DNA of 51,133 nucleotides, taken from positions 1-51,133 of the forward strand of contig NZ_JABERD010000059.1 of the NCBI RefSeq assembly GCF_013044505.1, read 5' to 3'. The DNA comes from Streptomyces sp. S3(2020). GTDB lineage: Bacteria > Actinomycetota > Actinomycetes > Streptomycetales > Streptomycetaceae. Positions 27,588 to 35,480 of this stretch are shown here, piece after piece. Both the position numbers and the translations under genes were made by a program. The notes beneath the pieces are model-generated. The model was not told the origin of the DNA and did no database searches. It was given only the letters and a program-made list of their open reading frames with translations. Position 1 is the first letter of the stretch, and every line of letters begins with the position of its first letter.

Positions 27588-29021
27588 ATGCGACGACCCA
27601 GGCCCCACGAGCCGACCATAACCCCAGGTGAGCCAGCGGCTCTCTACTGCCGGATATCCCAGGCGGACGACGACGACCAGACCGGCGTCGATCGGCAGGA
27701 ACGTATCTGCAGGGAGATCGCCGAGCGCCGGGGGCTCACCATCGACCCCGCCCACGTCTTCGTCGACAACAGCCGGTCGGCGTGGAGCCGGGGCCGGAAG
27801 CGGCCGGGCTGGGACCAGCTTCTGGAGCGTGCCCAGCGGCGCGAGTTCCGGCACGTCATCGCGTACCACCCGGACCGCCTGATGCGGCAGCCGAGGGACC
27901 TGGAGGAGCTGCTCCAGGTCTCGGACGAGCACGCGATCACTCTGCATGGGGAGGCCAACCGGCGGGATCTGTCGGACCCCGACGACCGGTTCATCCTGCG
28001 GATCGAGGTCGCGCATGCCTGCCGCTCGTCCGACGACACCTCGCGGCGGCTGAAGTCGGCGCTGAAGGAGCGTGCCGAGAACGGCCTGCCGCACTCGGGC
28101 AAGCGCCGCTTCGGGTACGAGATGGACGGCGTGACCATCAAGGAGGACGAGGCCGAGATCGCCCGCGAGGTCTTCGACCGGTACCTCAAGGGGCAGAGCC
28201 CGAGCGCTATCGCGCTGGTTCTCCACAAGCGCGGCATCAAGACCGTGTACGGCAAGGAGTGGACGCAGGGCACGGTCCGCGCTCTCCTCGACTCGCGCCA
28301 TGTCGCCGGCATCCGCATGCACCAGGGCGAGGAGGTCGGGCCGGGCAAGTGGCCCGCGATCATCGACCAGGGGGTGTGGGAGGAGACACGGGCCCGGCGC
28401 GAGTACCGGTCCGCCGTCCACGAGACCAACCTGGAGCTGCGGCGCTTCTACCTGCTGCGGGGCCTGGTGATGTGCTTGCGCTGCGGCACGCTCATGTCCG
28501 GCACGAAGATCGGCGGGGTGCCGTCGTACCTGTGCACCCGCAAGAGCCGCAACGGCGAGAAGAAGTGCGTGCGGCGGATCGCGGCGGTGAAGCTGGAGGA
28601 GTTCGTCACGGAGGCCGCCATCGATCTGCTCGGCAGGCTTACGGTCTCCGGGAAGCTCGCGTCGACCTCGCTGCCGGACGCGGCTGCGGTGTCCGTCGAG
28701 GCGGACCAGCGGCAGCTCGACGAGCTGAACGGCATGTGGACCGCGAAGGAGATCTCCACGGCGGAGTACCGCAGGATGCGCAAGGAGATCACCGACCGCA
28801 TCGCCAAGGCCCAGCGCCGCCTCGTCGTACGGCCGATGAAGCTGCTCGATGGGCTGACGGGCCCCGGGGCGAAGGCCGCCTGGCACGCCGAGGAGATGAC
28901 GGACGAGCGGCGCAACGCGGTGCTGCGGTTCCTGTTCTCAGGGGTGGTGATCGACGCCTCGGGCAAGCCCAGCGGGGTCTTCGACTGGGACCGGATCGCC
29001 ATCGAGCAGAACCAGCTGTAG
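27588..29021 (+). CDS. Large serine integrase
   Basis: This 477-residue protein has the three parts of a phiC31/Bxb1-type integrase. A resolvase catalytic domain (residues 15-155) has Ser24 in LYCRIS as nucleophile, and Arg residues in HPDRLMRQPRDLEELL. A Recombinase domain (about 180-270) contains SGKRRFGYEMDG and WTQGTVRALLDSRHVAGI. A zinc-ribbon domain has paired cysteines (MCLRCGTLMSG and YLCTRKSRNGEKKCVRR), followed by a coiled-coil segment. It catalyses one-step integration between attP and attB. It lies at the left edge of the element, in a disrupted chromosomal gene. No excisionase (RDF) was recognised in the window. Confidence 0.96.
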   Translation: MRRPRPHEPTITPGEPAALYCRISQADDDDQTGVDRQERICREIAERRGLTIDPAHVFVDNSRSAWSRGRKRPGWDQLLERAQRREFRHVIAYHPDRLMRQPRDLEELLQVSDEHAITLHGEANRRDLSDPDDRFILRIEVAHACRSSDDTSRRLKSALKERAENGLPHSGKRRFGYEMDGVTIKEDEAEIAREVFDRYLKGQSPSAIALVLHKRGIKTVYGKEWTQGTVRALLDSRHVAGIRMHQGEEVGPGKWPAIIDQGVWEETRARREYRSAVHETNLELRRFYLLRGLVMCLRCGTLMSGTKIGGVPSYLCTRKSRNGEKKCVRRIAAVKLEEFVTEAAIDLLGRLTVSGKLASTSLPDAAAVSVEADQRQLDELNGMWTAKEISTAEYRRMRKEITDRIAKAQRRLVVRPMKLLDGLTGPGAKAAWHAEEMTDERRNAVLRFLFSGVVIDASGKPSGVFDWDRIAIEQNQL

Positions 29022-29087
29022 GCAAGGCGACGAGGCTGCAGCGAGGGGCACGCCTGGGCGCGGCGGCGAGGCAACATAGCAGCAAAA

Positions 29088-29108
29088 CGCCGGTTACCGA
29101 AACCGGCG
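29088..29108 (+). terminator. Hairpin after the integrase gene
   Basis: A perfect 8-bp stem, CGCCGGTT-ACCGA-AACCGGCG, lies 66 bases after the integrase stop and just before the repeated structured leader. It is a likely terminator of the integrase transcript. Confidence 0.55.
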
Positions 29109-29133
29109 ATTCTCCAGACACTGATAGCCGCCT

Positions 29134-29155
29134 CGGAGGACCTGCCAGTCCTTCG
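29134..29155 (+). ncRNA. Isolated third copy of the CTGCCA-loop hairpin
   Basis: An 8-bp stem (one G-T pair) is closed on the hexaloop CTGCCA (29142-29147). The loop is identical to those of the two complete leader copies, while the stem sequence is different. No TTGGAG hairpin precedes it, so it may be a partial copy or part of a larger fold with copy A. Confidence 0.5.
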
Positions 29156-29169
29156 TACGCGGCACGCAC

Positions 29170-29259
29170 GGCCCAGGCGTTGGAGCGTCTCGGGCCAGGC
29201 GCGCGACAGACCGCCCATCGAACGACCGGCGGTGCGGAGCCTGCCAGCTCCGCACCGCC
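29170..29259 (+). ncRNA. Structured leader RNA, copy A
   Basis: Hairpin 1 (29170-29196) has outer stem GGCCC/GGGCC and inner stem AGGCG/CGTCT around the hexaloop TTGGAG. A linker contains CAGAC, CCGCCCAT and AACGA. Hairpin 2 (29228-29259) has a perfect 13-bp stem around the hexaloop CTGCCA. The structure ends 3 bases before an AAGGA ribosome-binding site and the ATG at 29275. The same loops and linker recur at 29498-29597 with different stem bases, which is covariation-type evidence for an RNA. The element is not one I recognise. Confidence 0.65.
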
Positions 29260-29274
29260 AGCAAGGACCTGCTC

Positions 29275-29466
29275 ATGCCCCTGCCGTCCGACCGCCAGGA
29301 CGCCGTAGCCGCCCCGCGTACGCCGAGCCGCCGTGAGGCCCAGGCGGCAGCCCGCACCCAAGCCCTGACGCGCGTGTGCGCGGGATTCACGACGAGCATC
29401 AGCCCGCACAGCGCCGCGCGGCTCGCCGACCTGATGTCGACCACGACGTACGCGAAGGCCGCATAG
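29275..29466 (+). CDS. Small basic protein, 63 residues, unknown
   Basis: An ATG with AAGGA 7 bases upstream opens a 63-residue frame rich in Ala, Arg, Thr and Ser (MPLPSDRQDAVAAP, then RREAQAAARTQALTRVCAGF and AARLADLMSTTTYAKAA). No domain is recognised. It lies between two copies of a structured leader RNA, in the position where mobile elements often carry an excisionase or a small DNA-binding regulator. Nothing in the residues proves this; support for coding is the ribosome-binding site and the matching leader arrangement in front of the next gene. Confidence 0.5.
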   Translation: MPLPSDRQDAVAAPRTPSRREAQAAARTQALTRVCAGFTTSISPHSAARLADLMSTTTYAKAA

Positions 29467-29497
29467 CGGCAGCGGCGGACAGCCGCAGACATGGGAG

Positions 29498-29597
29498 CGG
29501 CCCCCGGCGTTGGAGCGCCGAAGGCCGTAACGACTCCCAGACGACCGCCCATAAACGATCTGCCCCGGTGCCGGGACTGCCATCCCGTACGGCACCG
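29498..29597 (+). ncRNA. Structured leader RNA, copy B
   Basis: Hairpin 1 (29498-29527) has outer stem CGGCC/GGCCG and inner stem CGGCG/CGCCG around TTGGAG. The linker has CAGAC, ACCGCCCAT and AACGA. Hairpin 2 (29566-29597) has arms CGGTGCC/GGCACCG plus GGGA/TCCC with a 4-base bulge, around CTGCCA. It ends 3 bases before GAGGAAG, the ribosome-binding site of the helicase gene. Loops are identical to copy A while nearly all stem pairs differ. Confidence 0.65.
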
Positions 29598-29611
29598 AGT
29601 GAGGAAGTTCT

Positions 29612-31138
29612 GTGCCCCAGGGTACGTTCCAGCCTGCCCGAACCGCATCCCCGCAGACGAGCTCCTGGTTCGACGCCGGCGAGGGCCTTGGTCTGCCCAT
29701 GCCGCCCCACCATCTGGAGGCGGAGCAGGCCGTCCTCGGTGCCTGTATGTACACTGCGGCGGCGGTCGACGCCGTCCGCCCGATCCTCCAGGCCACCGAC
29801 TTCTACCGCCCGGCGCACGCCGACATCTGGCGGTCCGTGCTCTCGCTCCGCGACGAGGGTTCACCTACCGACCCCATCGCGCTCGGCGAGGAGCTTGGGC
29901 GGATCGGCGCGCTCGCCCGCGTCGGCGGTGTCGCCTACCTCCATACGCTCGCCAGTGCGACTCCGGGGCCGGGCAACTGCGACTACTACGCCGAGATCGT
30001 GCGGGAGAAGGCGGAGCTGCGGCGCCTGCAGGCGGTGGCGGTGCAGACCTTGCAGCAGAGCGGGACCGAGGGGGCTGACCCCGACCAGATACGGGCCCAG
30101 TTGCAGGGCGCCCTCGACACCACCGCCGGGCGAGGGGTGTCCGGCAGTGGCAGGCTCGGCCGGTTCGCAGTCGACGGCTGGGCCTTCGTCAGCGAGTACG
30201 GCGCCCAGGTGCCGCCGATCTGGGGCACGCCCGAGCAGACGGCGTGGGCGAGCGGCGAGAGCGTGATGCTGGTCGGCCCGCCGGGGGTAGGCAAGAGCAC
30301 CATCGCGCACCAGCTCGTCATGGCGAGGCTCGGCTTCCAGCGGCTGGTGCTCGGCATGCCGGTCACCGAGGGCAGGCGCGTGCTGTACCTCGCGATGGAC
30401 CGACCGCCGCAGATCGCCCGCGCGCTGCGCCGCCTGGTGCGCAATGTCGACGAGGAGATCCTTCGGGACCGTCTGGTGGTCTGGGCCGGACCGTTGCCGA
30501 CCACGCTCGACCGCGAGCCGAACCTCCTTGCCGAACTCGCCGCCCACCACGACGCCGACACCGTGGTGATCGACAGCATCAAGGACATCGTCGGCAAGCT
30601 CACGGACGACGAGGCCGTCGGCGCGTACAACCGCGCCCGGCAGCAGCTTCTCCGCTCCGGAGCGGAACTGCTGGAGCTCCACCACCAGCGCAAGGCCAGC
30701 GCCGACGCCAAGCCGGGCGGACGCCCGACCCTGGACCGGGTGTACGGCACCACGTGGTTCACCGCCGGCGCGGGCAGCGTGATGATCCTGAGTGGGGGAG
30801 CGGGCAACACGGTGGTCGAACTCCACCACGCCAAGACGGTGACGGGTGAGATCGGCCCGCTGACGGTGATCCATGACCACCAGCGCGGTACGTCGCGGGT
30901 CGACGTGCCCCTCGACCCGTACGAGCTTCTGCGCGACGCTCCCGACGGCCTGACCAGCAAGGAGCTGGCGGCTCAGCTGACCGGGGAGCCGGACCCGAGC
31001 GCCAAGGAGCAGGAGAGGGCGCGGCGGGCGCTCAAGACCCTTCACGAGGCCGGGCAGGCCACCAAGGACCAGGAGCCCGGCGGTAGCCGTCAGGTGCGGT
31101 ACCGGGCCAGGGCGCGGCACATGGCTGCCGTCTCCTGA
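29612..31138 (+). CDS. RepA-like hexameric helicase fused to a DnaB N-terminal domain
   Basis: This is a 508-residue protein. Residues 30-150 match the DnaB N-terminal helical domain (PPHHLEAEQAVLGACMYTAAAVDAV, DFYRPAHADIWRSVLSL, VGGVAYLHTLA). Residues 200-420 are an AAA_25/RepA-type RecA-fold ATPase with Walker A GPPGVGKST (about 223-231), Walker B DTVVIDSIKDIVG and a conserved HHQRKAS block. The C-terminal 80 residues resemble a winged helix (LTSKELAAQLTGE). Such proteins unwind plasmid or element DNA at an origin. GTG 29612 is supported by GAGGAAG 4-5 bases upstream. It suggests that the element replicates as a circle after excision. Confidence 0.82.
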   Translation: MPQGTFQPARTASPQTSSWFDAGEGLGLPMPPHHLEAEQAVLGACMYTAAAVDAVRPILQATDFYRPAHADIWRSVLSLRDEGSPTDPIALGEELGRIGALARVGGVAYLHTLASATPGPGNCDYYAEIVREKAELRRLQAVAVQTLQQSGTEGADPDQIRAQLQGALDTTAGRGVSGSGRLGRFAVDGWAFVSEYGAQVPPIWGTPEQTAWASGESVMLVGPPGVGKSTIAHQLVMARLGFQRLVLGMPVTEGRRVLYLAMDRPPQIARALRRLVRNVDEEILRDRLVVWAGPLPTTLDREPNLLAELAAHHDADTVVIDSIKDIVGKLTDDEAVGAYNRARQQLLRSGAELLELHHQRKASADAKPGGRPTLDRVYGTTWFTAGAGSVMILSGGAGNTVVELHHAKTVTGEIGPLTVIHDHQRGTSRVDVPLDPYELLRDAPDGLTSKELAAQLTGEPDPSAKEQERARRALKTLHEAGQATKDQEPGGSRQVRYRARARHMAAVS

Positions 31139-31184
31139 GGAGACGGGGCTCGGTGAACGGGAGCCCCTGATACGAGAGCGGCGG

Positions 31185-31316
31185 CTCACGCGAGCACTCA
31201 CGGGCCGCGTCCCGGAGAACGCCTCACACGCCCCTCACACGGCTCACGCCGCCGAGGAAATTGCAGGTCAGAAGCTCACGCGGGCCCGCACACACCTCAC
31301 ACCACCAGTCACTCAC
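31185..31316. repeat. Cluster of eight CTCAC repeats, candidate replication origin
   Basis: CTCAC occurs at 31185, 31197, 31223, 31234, 31243, 31275, 31296 and 31312, usually extended to CTCACGCG or CTCACACG, all in the same orientation. The 132-base stretch lies between the RepA-like helicase and the DUF2637 gene, where no protein is expected. It ends near a hairpin CCCCTC-CTTATA-GAGGGG (31324-31341). Iterated direct repeats beside a replication gene are typical of an initiator-binding origin, and a regulator-binding array is the alternative. Confidence 0.55.
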
Positions 31317-31422
31317 GCGCGGTCCCCTCCTTATAGAGGGGATCGCGTGGGAGCCGACGAGTAACGAACGCCTCTTACGTCTCCCCGATAAGCCGTACCG
31401 CACCGCCCTGGAGAAACCTGCC

Positions 31423-32526
31423 TTGCCCTCGCCTGCCCCGATAGCCTCGGACGCCACCCCCGGCGGCCGCAGCCTCCGCTTCCGCATCGACCGGCTCCGT
31501 GCTCGCGCCGACCGCCGCGCAGCCGTACGGGCCGGGGATCACCGCGTGAACCGCACTGCACGCTTCACCCTCGTCGTCGGCCTGATGGCTGTGGTCCTCA
31601 TGGCGTTCCGGGTGTCGTGGAACGCGCTGTCCGACGTGGCCCGCGCCATCGGCGCCGACCCCACCGCCGCCCTGCTCTACCCGATCGTCGTCGACGGGCT
31701 GATGGCCCTCGCGCTGATCGCCACGCTCGTGCTCACCGGCGCCGACCGGAAGTTCGCGCTGCGGGTCCTGGCGACCTACACGATCGCCAGTCTCCTGCTC
31801 AACTACGTGCACGGCATTGTTCCGGCCCTGCACACCGAGTCGACACAGTGGGGCCGGTTGGTCGACTGGGGCCCCGCGAACTGGGCCCTCGTACTGCTGG
31901 CGACCTCGCTCCCGGTCGGGTCGATCTACTTCGGGTCGGACCTCGTGGCGAAGGTGTTGCACCACAACCCCGAGTCGGCTGTTTCTGCCGAAGCCGGTTC
32001 TGCCCAGTCGGTGAGTCAGCGAGACCAGCTGGCCGCACGGTCGGGGTCTGACCAGGTCGACTCGGCTCCTGAGCAGACGACCGGGCCGACCTCTGTGAAG
32101 GTCCCCGAGACGCCCGTGCCGAGGCCGGCCGAGGCCGACGACTCGGCCCCCGCGACCCGACCGCACAGGTCGGGTGCTGCGGGGCAGTCGACCGGAGCTG
32201 CCCCCCGTCGGGCCACCGGTCGAGTCCCCGCCACGGCCAAGTCGGCCGCCGACCGCACCCGCACCGACGCCGAACTCCTTACCGAAGCCAGGCACCTGAC
32301 CGCCGGCTGGAGCGACGATCGGCTGACCGCTGAGCGTCTGCGCAGCGAGCTTCGGATCGGCCAGACCCGAGCCCGAGCCCTGCGCGACCAGCTGCAAGCC
32401 GAGCGCGCCGGACAGGCCGAGCCGGTCGCGTACGACGATTTCGAATCCGAGCCTCCAGACGAACTCGACGAAGCCCCCTCCCAGCGGCAGAAGGACCTCG
32501 ATACGGCCCCCGTCGGCACCGCCTGA
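31423..32526 (+). CDS. DUF2637 membrane protein of the element
   Basis: Four hydrophobic segments lie near the N-terminus: FTLVVGLMAVVLMAF, LLYPIVVDGLMALALIATLVLT, FALRVLATYTIASLLLNYV and WALVLLATSLPVGSIYFGSDLV. They belong to the DUF2637 family found on Streptomyces plasmids and integrative elements near transfer and spread genes. The C-terminal 180 residues are cytoplasmic, with a disordered Pro/Thr/Ala stretch and then a DNA-binding-like helical unit (RTDAELLTEARHLTAG and LTAERLRSELRIGQTRARAL). A TTG at 31423 is the best start because GGAG lies 9 bases upstream (368 residues in that case). A role in plasmid spread is inferred from context. Confidence 0.8.
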   Translation: MPSPAPIASDATPGGRSLRFRIDRLRARADRRAAVRAGDHRVNRTARFTLVVGLMAVVLMAFRVSWNALSDVARAIGADPTAALLYPIVVDGLMALALIATLVLTGADRKFALRVLATYTIASLLLNYVHGIVPALHTESTQWGRLVDWGPANWALVLLATSLPVGSIYFGSDLVAKVLHHNPESAVSAEAGSAQSVSQRDQLAARSGSDQVDSAPEQTTGPTSVKVPETPVPRPAEADDSAPATRPHRSGAAGQSTGAAPRRATGRVPATAKSAADRTRTDAELLTEARHLTAGWSDDRLTAERLRSELRIGQTRARALRDQLQAERAGQAEPVAYDDFESEPPDELDEAPSQRQKDLDTAPVGTA

Positions 32527-32645
32527 CCCCCGCGCGCACCAATCGCCCTACTTCCTTCTGGCTCCCCCGTGTCCCACGCCAACGAGCGCAGGGGCACTTG
32601 GGCCAGGCATAGCGAAGTACTCAGCACCCCACGGAGAACCACCCG

Positions 32646-33275
32646 ATGTCTGACCGGCACCACGAACTTCCCACTTCCCAGCAGGACACGGCCGTCACTT
32701 CAGCCCCAGAAAGCCCAGCAAGTTGGAGGTTCGGACACTCCCCCGCAGGGGGAGCGCCCGAACCCGACTCCGCCCCGGGGGTGACGGAGCCCGTCCGGCA
32801 CCAGGGGGCGCCGGACGGGAGGGCTGCGATCGAGGGCGGATCGCAGCCGGGAAAGGCCGGCCGTACGCGCCAGACCCAGATCAAGGGGAAGCCGCGTCTG
32901 CGTGAGAAGAAGCAGCGTCCCGCCCAGAGCGTCCGCCTCAGCGATCACGAGCACGCCCTCATCCAGGCCGGTGCCGATGCCGTGGGCATGAGCCTGGCCG
33001 GCTTCCTCGCCCACTCCGCGCTGGCCGCCGCCCGCGACCAGTCCCGCACCGCCGTCACCATCGCCACCGAACGCGACGTGCTCACCGAGCTGTTCGCCAT
33101 GCGCAGGCAACTCGGGTGGGCCGGCAGCAACCTCAACCAGGTGGCCAAGGCGCTCAACTCCGGCGGCGACGTGCCCTACGTCAAGGAGGTACTCGCCGAC
33201 GTGCAGCGCGCGGCAAACGCCACGAAGAAGGCCGTCGACCGGGTGGCCAACCGTCAGGTGGGTGAGGCGGCTTGA
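32646..33275 (+). CDS. MobC-type relaxosome accessory protein
   Basis: The protein has 209 residues. The first 80 are low complexity, and their DNA contains three strong inverted repeats. The C-terminal part matches MobC: QSVRLSDHEHALIQAGADAVGMSLAGFL (ribbon-helix-helix-like DNA-binding region) and ELFAMRRQLGWAGSNLNQVAKALNSGG, the family signature. MobC binds near oriT and helps the relaxase nick the DNA. The ATG at 32646 follows GGAGAA. Its stop overlaps the start of the relaxase gene by 4 bases. Confidence 0.88.
   Translation: MSDRHHELPTSQQDTAVTSAPESPASWRFGHSPAGGAPEPDSAPGVTEPVRHQGAPDGRAAIEGGSQPGKAGRTRQTQIKGKPRLREKKQRPAQSVRLSDHEHALIQAGADAVGMSLAGFLAHSALAAARDQSRTAVTIATERDVLTELFAMRRQLGWAGSNLNQVAKALNSGGDVPYVKEVLADVQRAANATKKAVDRVANRQVGEAA
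32728..32819. repeat. Three successive inverted repeats within mobC, candidate oriT
   Basis: IR1 (32728-32764) has outer arms GGTTCGG/CCGAACC and inner arms CTCCCCC/GGGGGAG with a GCA loop. IR2 (32768-32789) has CTCCG/CGGAG around CCCCGGGG. IR3 (32790-32819) has ten paired bases, CCCGTCCGGC with its complement. All fall in the non-conserved 5' third of the mobC frame, immediately upstream of the conserved MobC domain and the relaxase gene. Such structure is typical of a nick region. No nic consensus could be assigned. Confidence 0.45.
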
Positions 33276-34996
33276 TCCCGAGCATCCACCGGCAGGGCAG
33301 CAGCACCTTCGGCCTGCTCCGCTACCTCTACGGCAAGGGCACGCACGAGGAGCACGTCGATCCGCATCTGGTCGCCTCCTTCGACCACATGGCCCCCGAT
33401 CCCGGCCGTGACCCTTCGGCCACCAGGCAGGACCTCGCTGACCTCCTCGACCAGCCCCTCCACCTCCTCGACCAAGACCAGCGGCCCGAGAAGCACGTGT
33501 GGCACTGCTCGGTGCGCGCCGCCCCCGGCGATCCGGTCCTGACCGACGAGCAGTGGGGCGACATCGCCCGCCGTATCGTCGCGGCCACCGGCATCGACCC
33601 CGGCGACGGCGCGGGCTGCCGCTGGGCGGCCGTCCGCCACGCGGACGACCACATCCACATCATCGCCACCCTCGTCCGCGAAGACGGCCGCCGCCCCGAC
33701 CACCACCGTTCCGGCAAGCGCGCCCAGGCGGAGGCTCGCCTCATCGAGGCCGATTACGACCTCCATCGTGTTGCCCCTGGCGACGGCACTGCGGCGAAGC
33801 GCACCACCAGCGCCGAGCGGCACAAAGCCGATCGCCTGGGCCTGGACCGTGCTGCGCGCGAGGAGCTGCGCGAGACCGTGCGCCGCGCGGTCGCCGGTGC
33901 CGCCTCCACCGACGAGTTCCTCAACCGCCTCAAGGACGCCGGGCTGCTCGTACGCACCAAAGTGCTGCCCTCGGGCGACCTGAAGGGCTACACGGTCGCC
34001 TTGCCCGGGGACCGCAACGGGGCCAAGGAGCCGATCTACTACGCCGGCTCTACGCTCGCCCCTGACCTGTCCCTGCCCCGCGTCCAGGCACGCTTCACCA
34101 CCGATTCCGCCGTCCCGGAGGGCACTGACGGCGAGCGCATGACCGCGTTCTCGGCGCCTGCCACCGCTCGGCGCACTGCCGCTGACGCGGCCTGGGCAGC
34201 GCTGTTCGTCCTCGACGCGAACGGCGACGACGGCGCGGCTGCCGCCCAGATCGCCGCCACCGGCGAGGTCCTCGATGCCCTCGCCAAGACCTCCGCGCTC
34301 CACACCCGGAACGAACTTCGGCGGGCGGCCAGGGAGTTCGAGCGGGCCTCCCGTTCCCACACCCGAGCCGAGTTCCGCCACGCGCAGGGTCTGCGTCGGG
34401 CAGCCCGTGACCTGGTGTACAGCGGACCTGCGTTCGGCAGGGGCGAGGACGGGGCCGGCACCGCGATGGTCCTGGACACGCTGGTCTTCCTCGCCGTCGC
34501 CGCCGCCCACTGGCATGCCCAGCGACTGCACGCCCAGCAGGCCGAGGCCGCCCGCCGGGCTGCGGTACACCTGCGGCTCGCTTACGAGCAGGCAGCCGCC
34601 GAACCTTTCACCGTGCTGCGCGAACGTGGCCGCCGTATCGCCCCGTCCCTGCTCCGCCACCACGCCGCCACCGTGCGTGCCGCCCTGCCCGACCTCGCCG
34701 AGACCATCCTGGCCGAACCCGGGTGGGATGCCCTGGCCGCCACCCTCACCGACGCCACACAAGCAGGCCACAACCCACAGGCTCTCCTCACCAAGGCTGC
34801 CGTACGTCGGGAGCTGGGCACCGCCGAGTCGGTCAGCGATGTTCTCGTCTGGCGCCTGCGCCGCACGGCCGACCTGCCCGGCTACTCCACTACGACGGCC
34901 CCGGGAACGAAGGGGCGTCCGCGTACTCGCTGGGTGGCGCAGCCTCAGCCTGCCTCAGCCTCTCCGGGGCTTGAACAGCGTCAGCGCAGGCGGTGA
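33272..34996 (+). CDS. Relaxase / mobilisation nuclease
   Basis: This is a 574-residue protein. The three-histidine metal site is clear: VRHADDHIHIIATLV, with His123, His127 and His129. An N-terminal region with tyrosines 18 and 20 (LLRYLYGKG) should supply the nicking nucleophile. The remaining 350 residues are helical and Ala/Arg-rich without a recognised helicase. The protein would cut one strand at oriT and lead it into a recipient. The TTG start overlaps the mobC stop (TTGA), so the two are translationally coupled. Because no TraB/FtsK or type IV secretion genes are seen, mobilisation would need a helper. Confidence 0.9.
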   Translation: MIPSIHRQGSSTFGLLRYLYGKGTHEEHVDPHLVASFDHMAPDPGRDPSATRQDLADLLDQPLHLLDQDQRPEKHVWHCSVRAAPGDPVLTDEQWGDIARRIVAATGIDPGDGAGCRWAAVRHADDHIHIIATLVREDGRRPDHHRSGKRAQAEARLIEADYDLHRVAPGDGTAAKRTTSAERHKADRLGLDRAAREELRETVRRAVAGAASTDEFLNRLKDAGLLVRTKVLPSGDLKGYTVALPGDRNGAKEPIYYAGSTLAPDLSLPRVQARFTTDSAVPEGTDGERMTAFSAPATARRTAADAAWAALFVLDANGDDGAAAAQIAATGEVLDALAKTSALHTRNELRRAAREFERASRSHTRAEFRHAQGLRRAARDLVYSGPAFGRGEDGAGTAMVLDTLVFLAVAAAHWHAQRLHAQQAEAARRAAVHLRLAYEQAAAEPFTVLRERGRRIAPSLLRHHAATVRAALPDLAETILAEPGWDALAATLTDATQAGHNPQALLTKAAVRRELGTAESVSDVLVWRLRRTADLPGYSTTTAPGTKGRPRTRWVAQPQPASASPGLEQRQRRR

Positions 34997-35228
34997 TCGC
35001 CCAACAGCCCAGGCCCCGACCTGGCCGGGGCCGCAGGCCGACGACGACCGTGAGACGGCCTCGGTGCCGTTCGCTCTGCTGGGCGAGGAGGAGCTGGCCG
35101 AGGTCAGGGAGCGGGCCGCCCATGCCAACGAGGTTGTGACCGGCCTCCGTTCGGGCAGCAAGGAGTTGCCGGGGCCGGGCGAGCCCCGACCGCAGCACAC
35201 GGCCACGGTGTCCAAGCTGCCTCGGTGA
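34971..35228 (+). CDS. Possible small acidic protein, low support
   Basis: This frame overlaps the end of the relaxase gene and continues with coding-like composition (FALLGEEELAEVRERAAHANEVVTGL). No domain is recognised. Two starts are possible: TTG 34971 with no good ribosome-binding site, and GTG 35063 after GAGACGG, which would give 55 residues. The rest of 35229-35480 holds no gene and probably the promoter of the kinase gene; a GAGGAAAG ribosome-binding site lies at about 35462-35469. Confidence 0.35.
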   Translation: MNSVSAGGDRPTAQAPTWPGPQADDDRETASVPFALLGEEELAEVRERAAHANEVVTGLRSGSKELPGPGEPRPQHTATVSKLPR

Positions 35229-35480
35229 GAGGGCCGCTGCCGCCGCGTGGCCGTACGCCGGCCAATTCGGCGACCTCTATGGACCACACCACAAGCCGAA
35301 GGCTCCCCTGGCCGGTCGGCTCGACGGCGCTCTCCTTGACCGATTGTCTGACGGTGGCCGGCGTTGCTGGGGCAGGTACGCTGGGGCCGCTGCGGCATCC
35401 CCACCACCCGCCGCGCACGCGCGGTGCGTCATGGCCTGCGGCGATCGAATCGTTACGGAGCTTGAGGAAAGACACACCAG

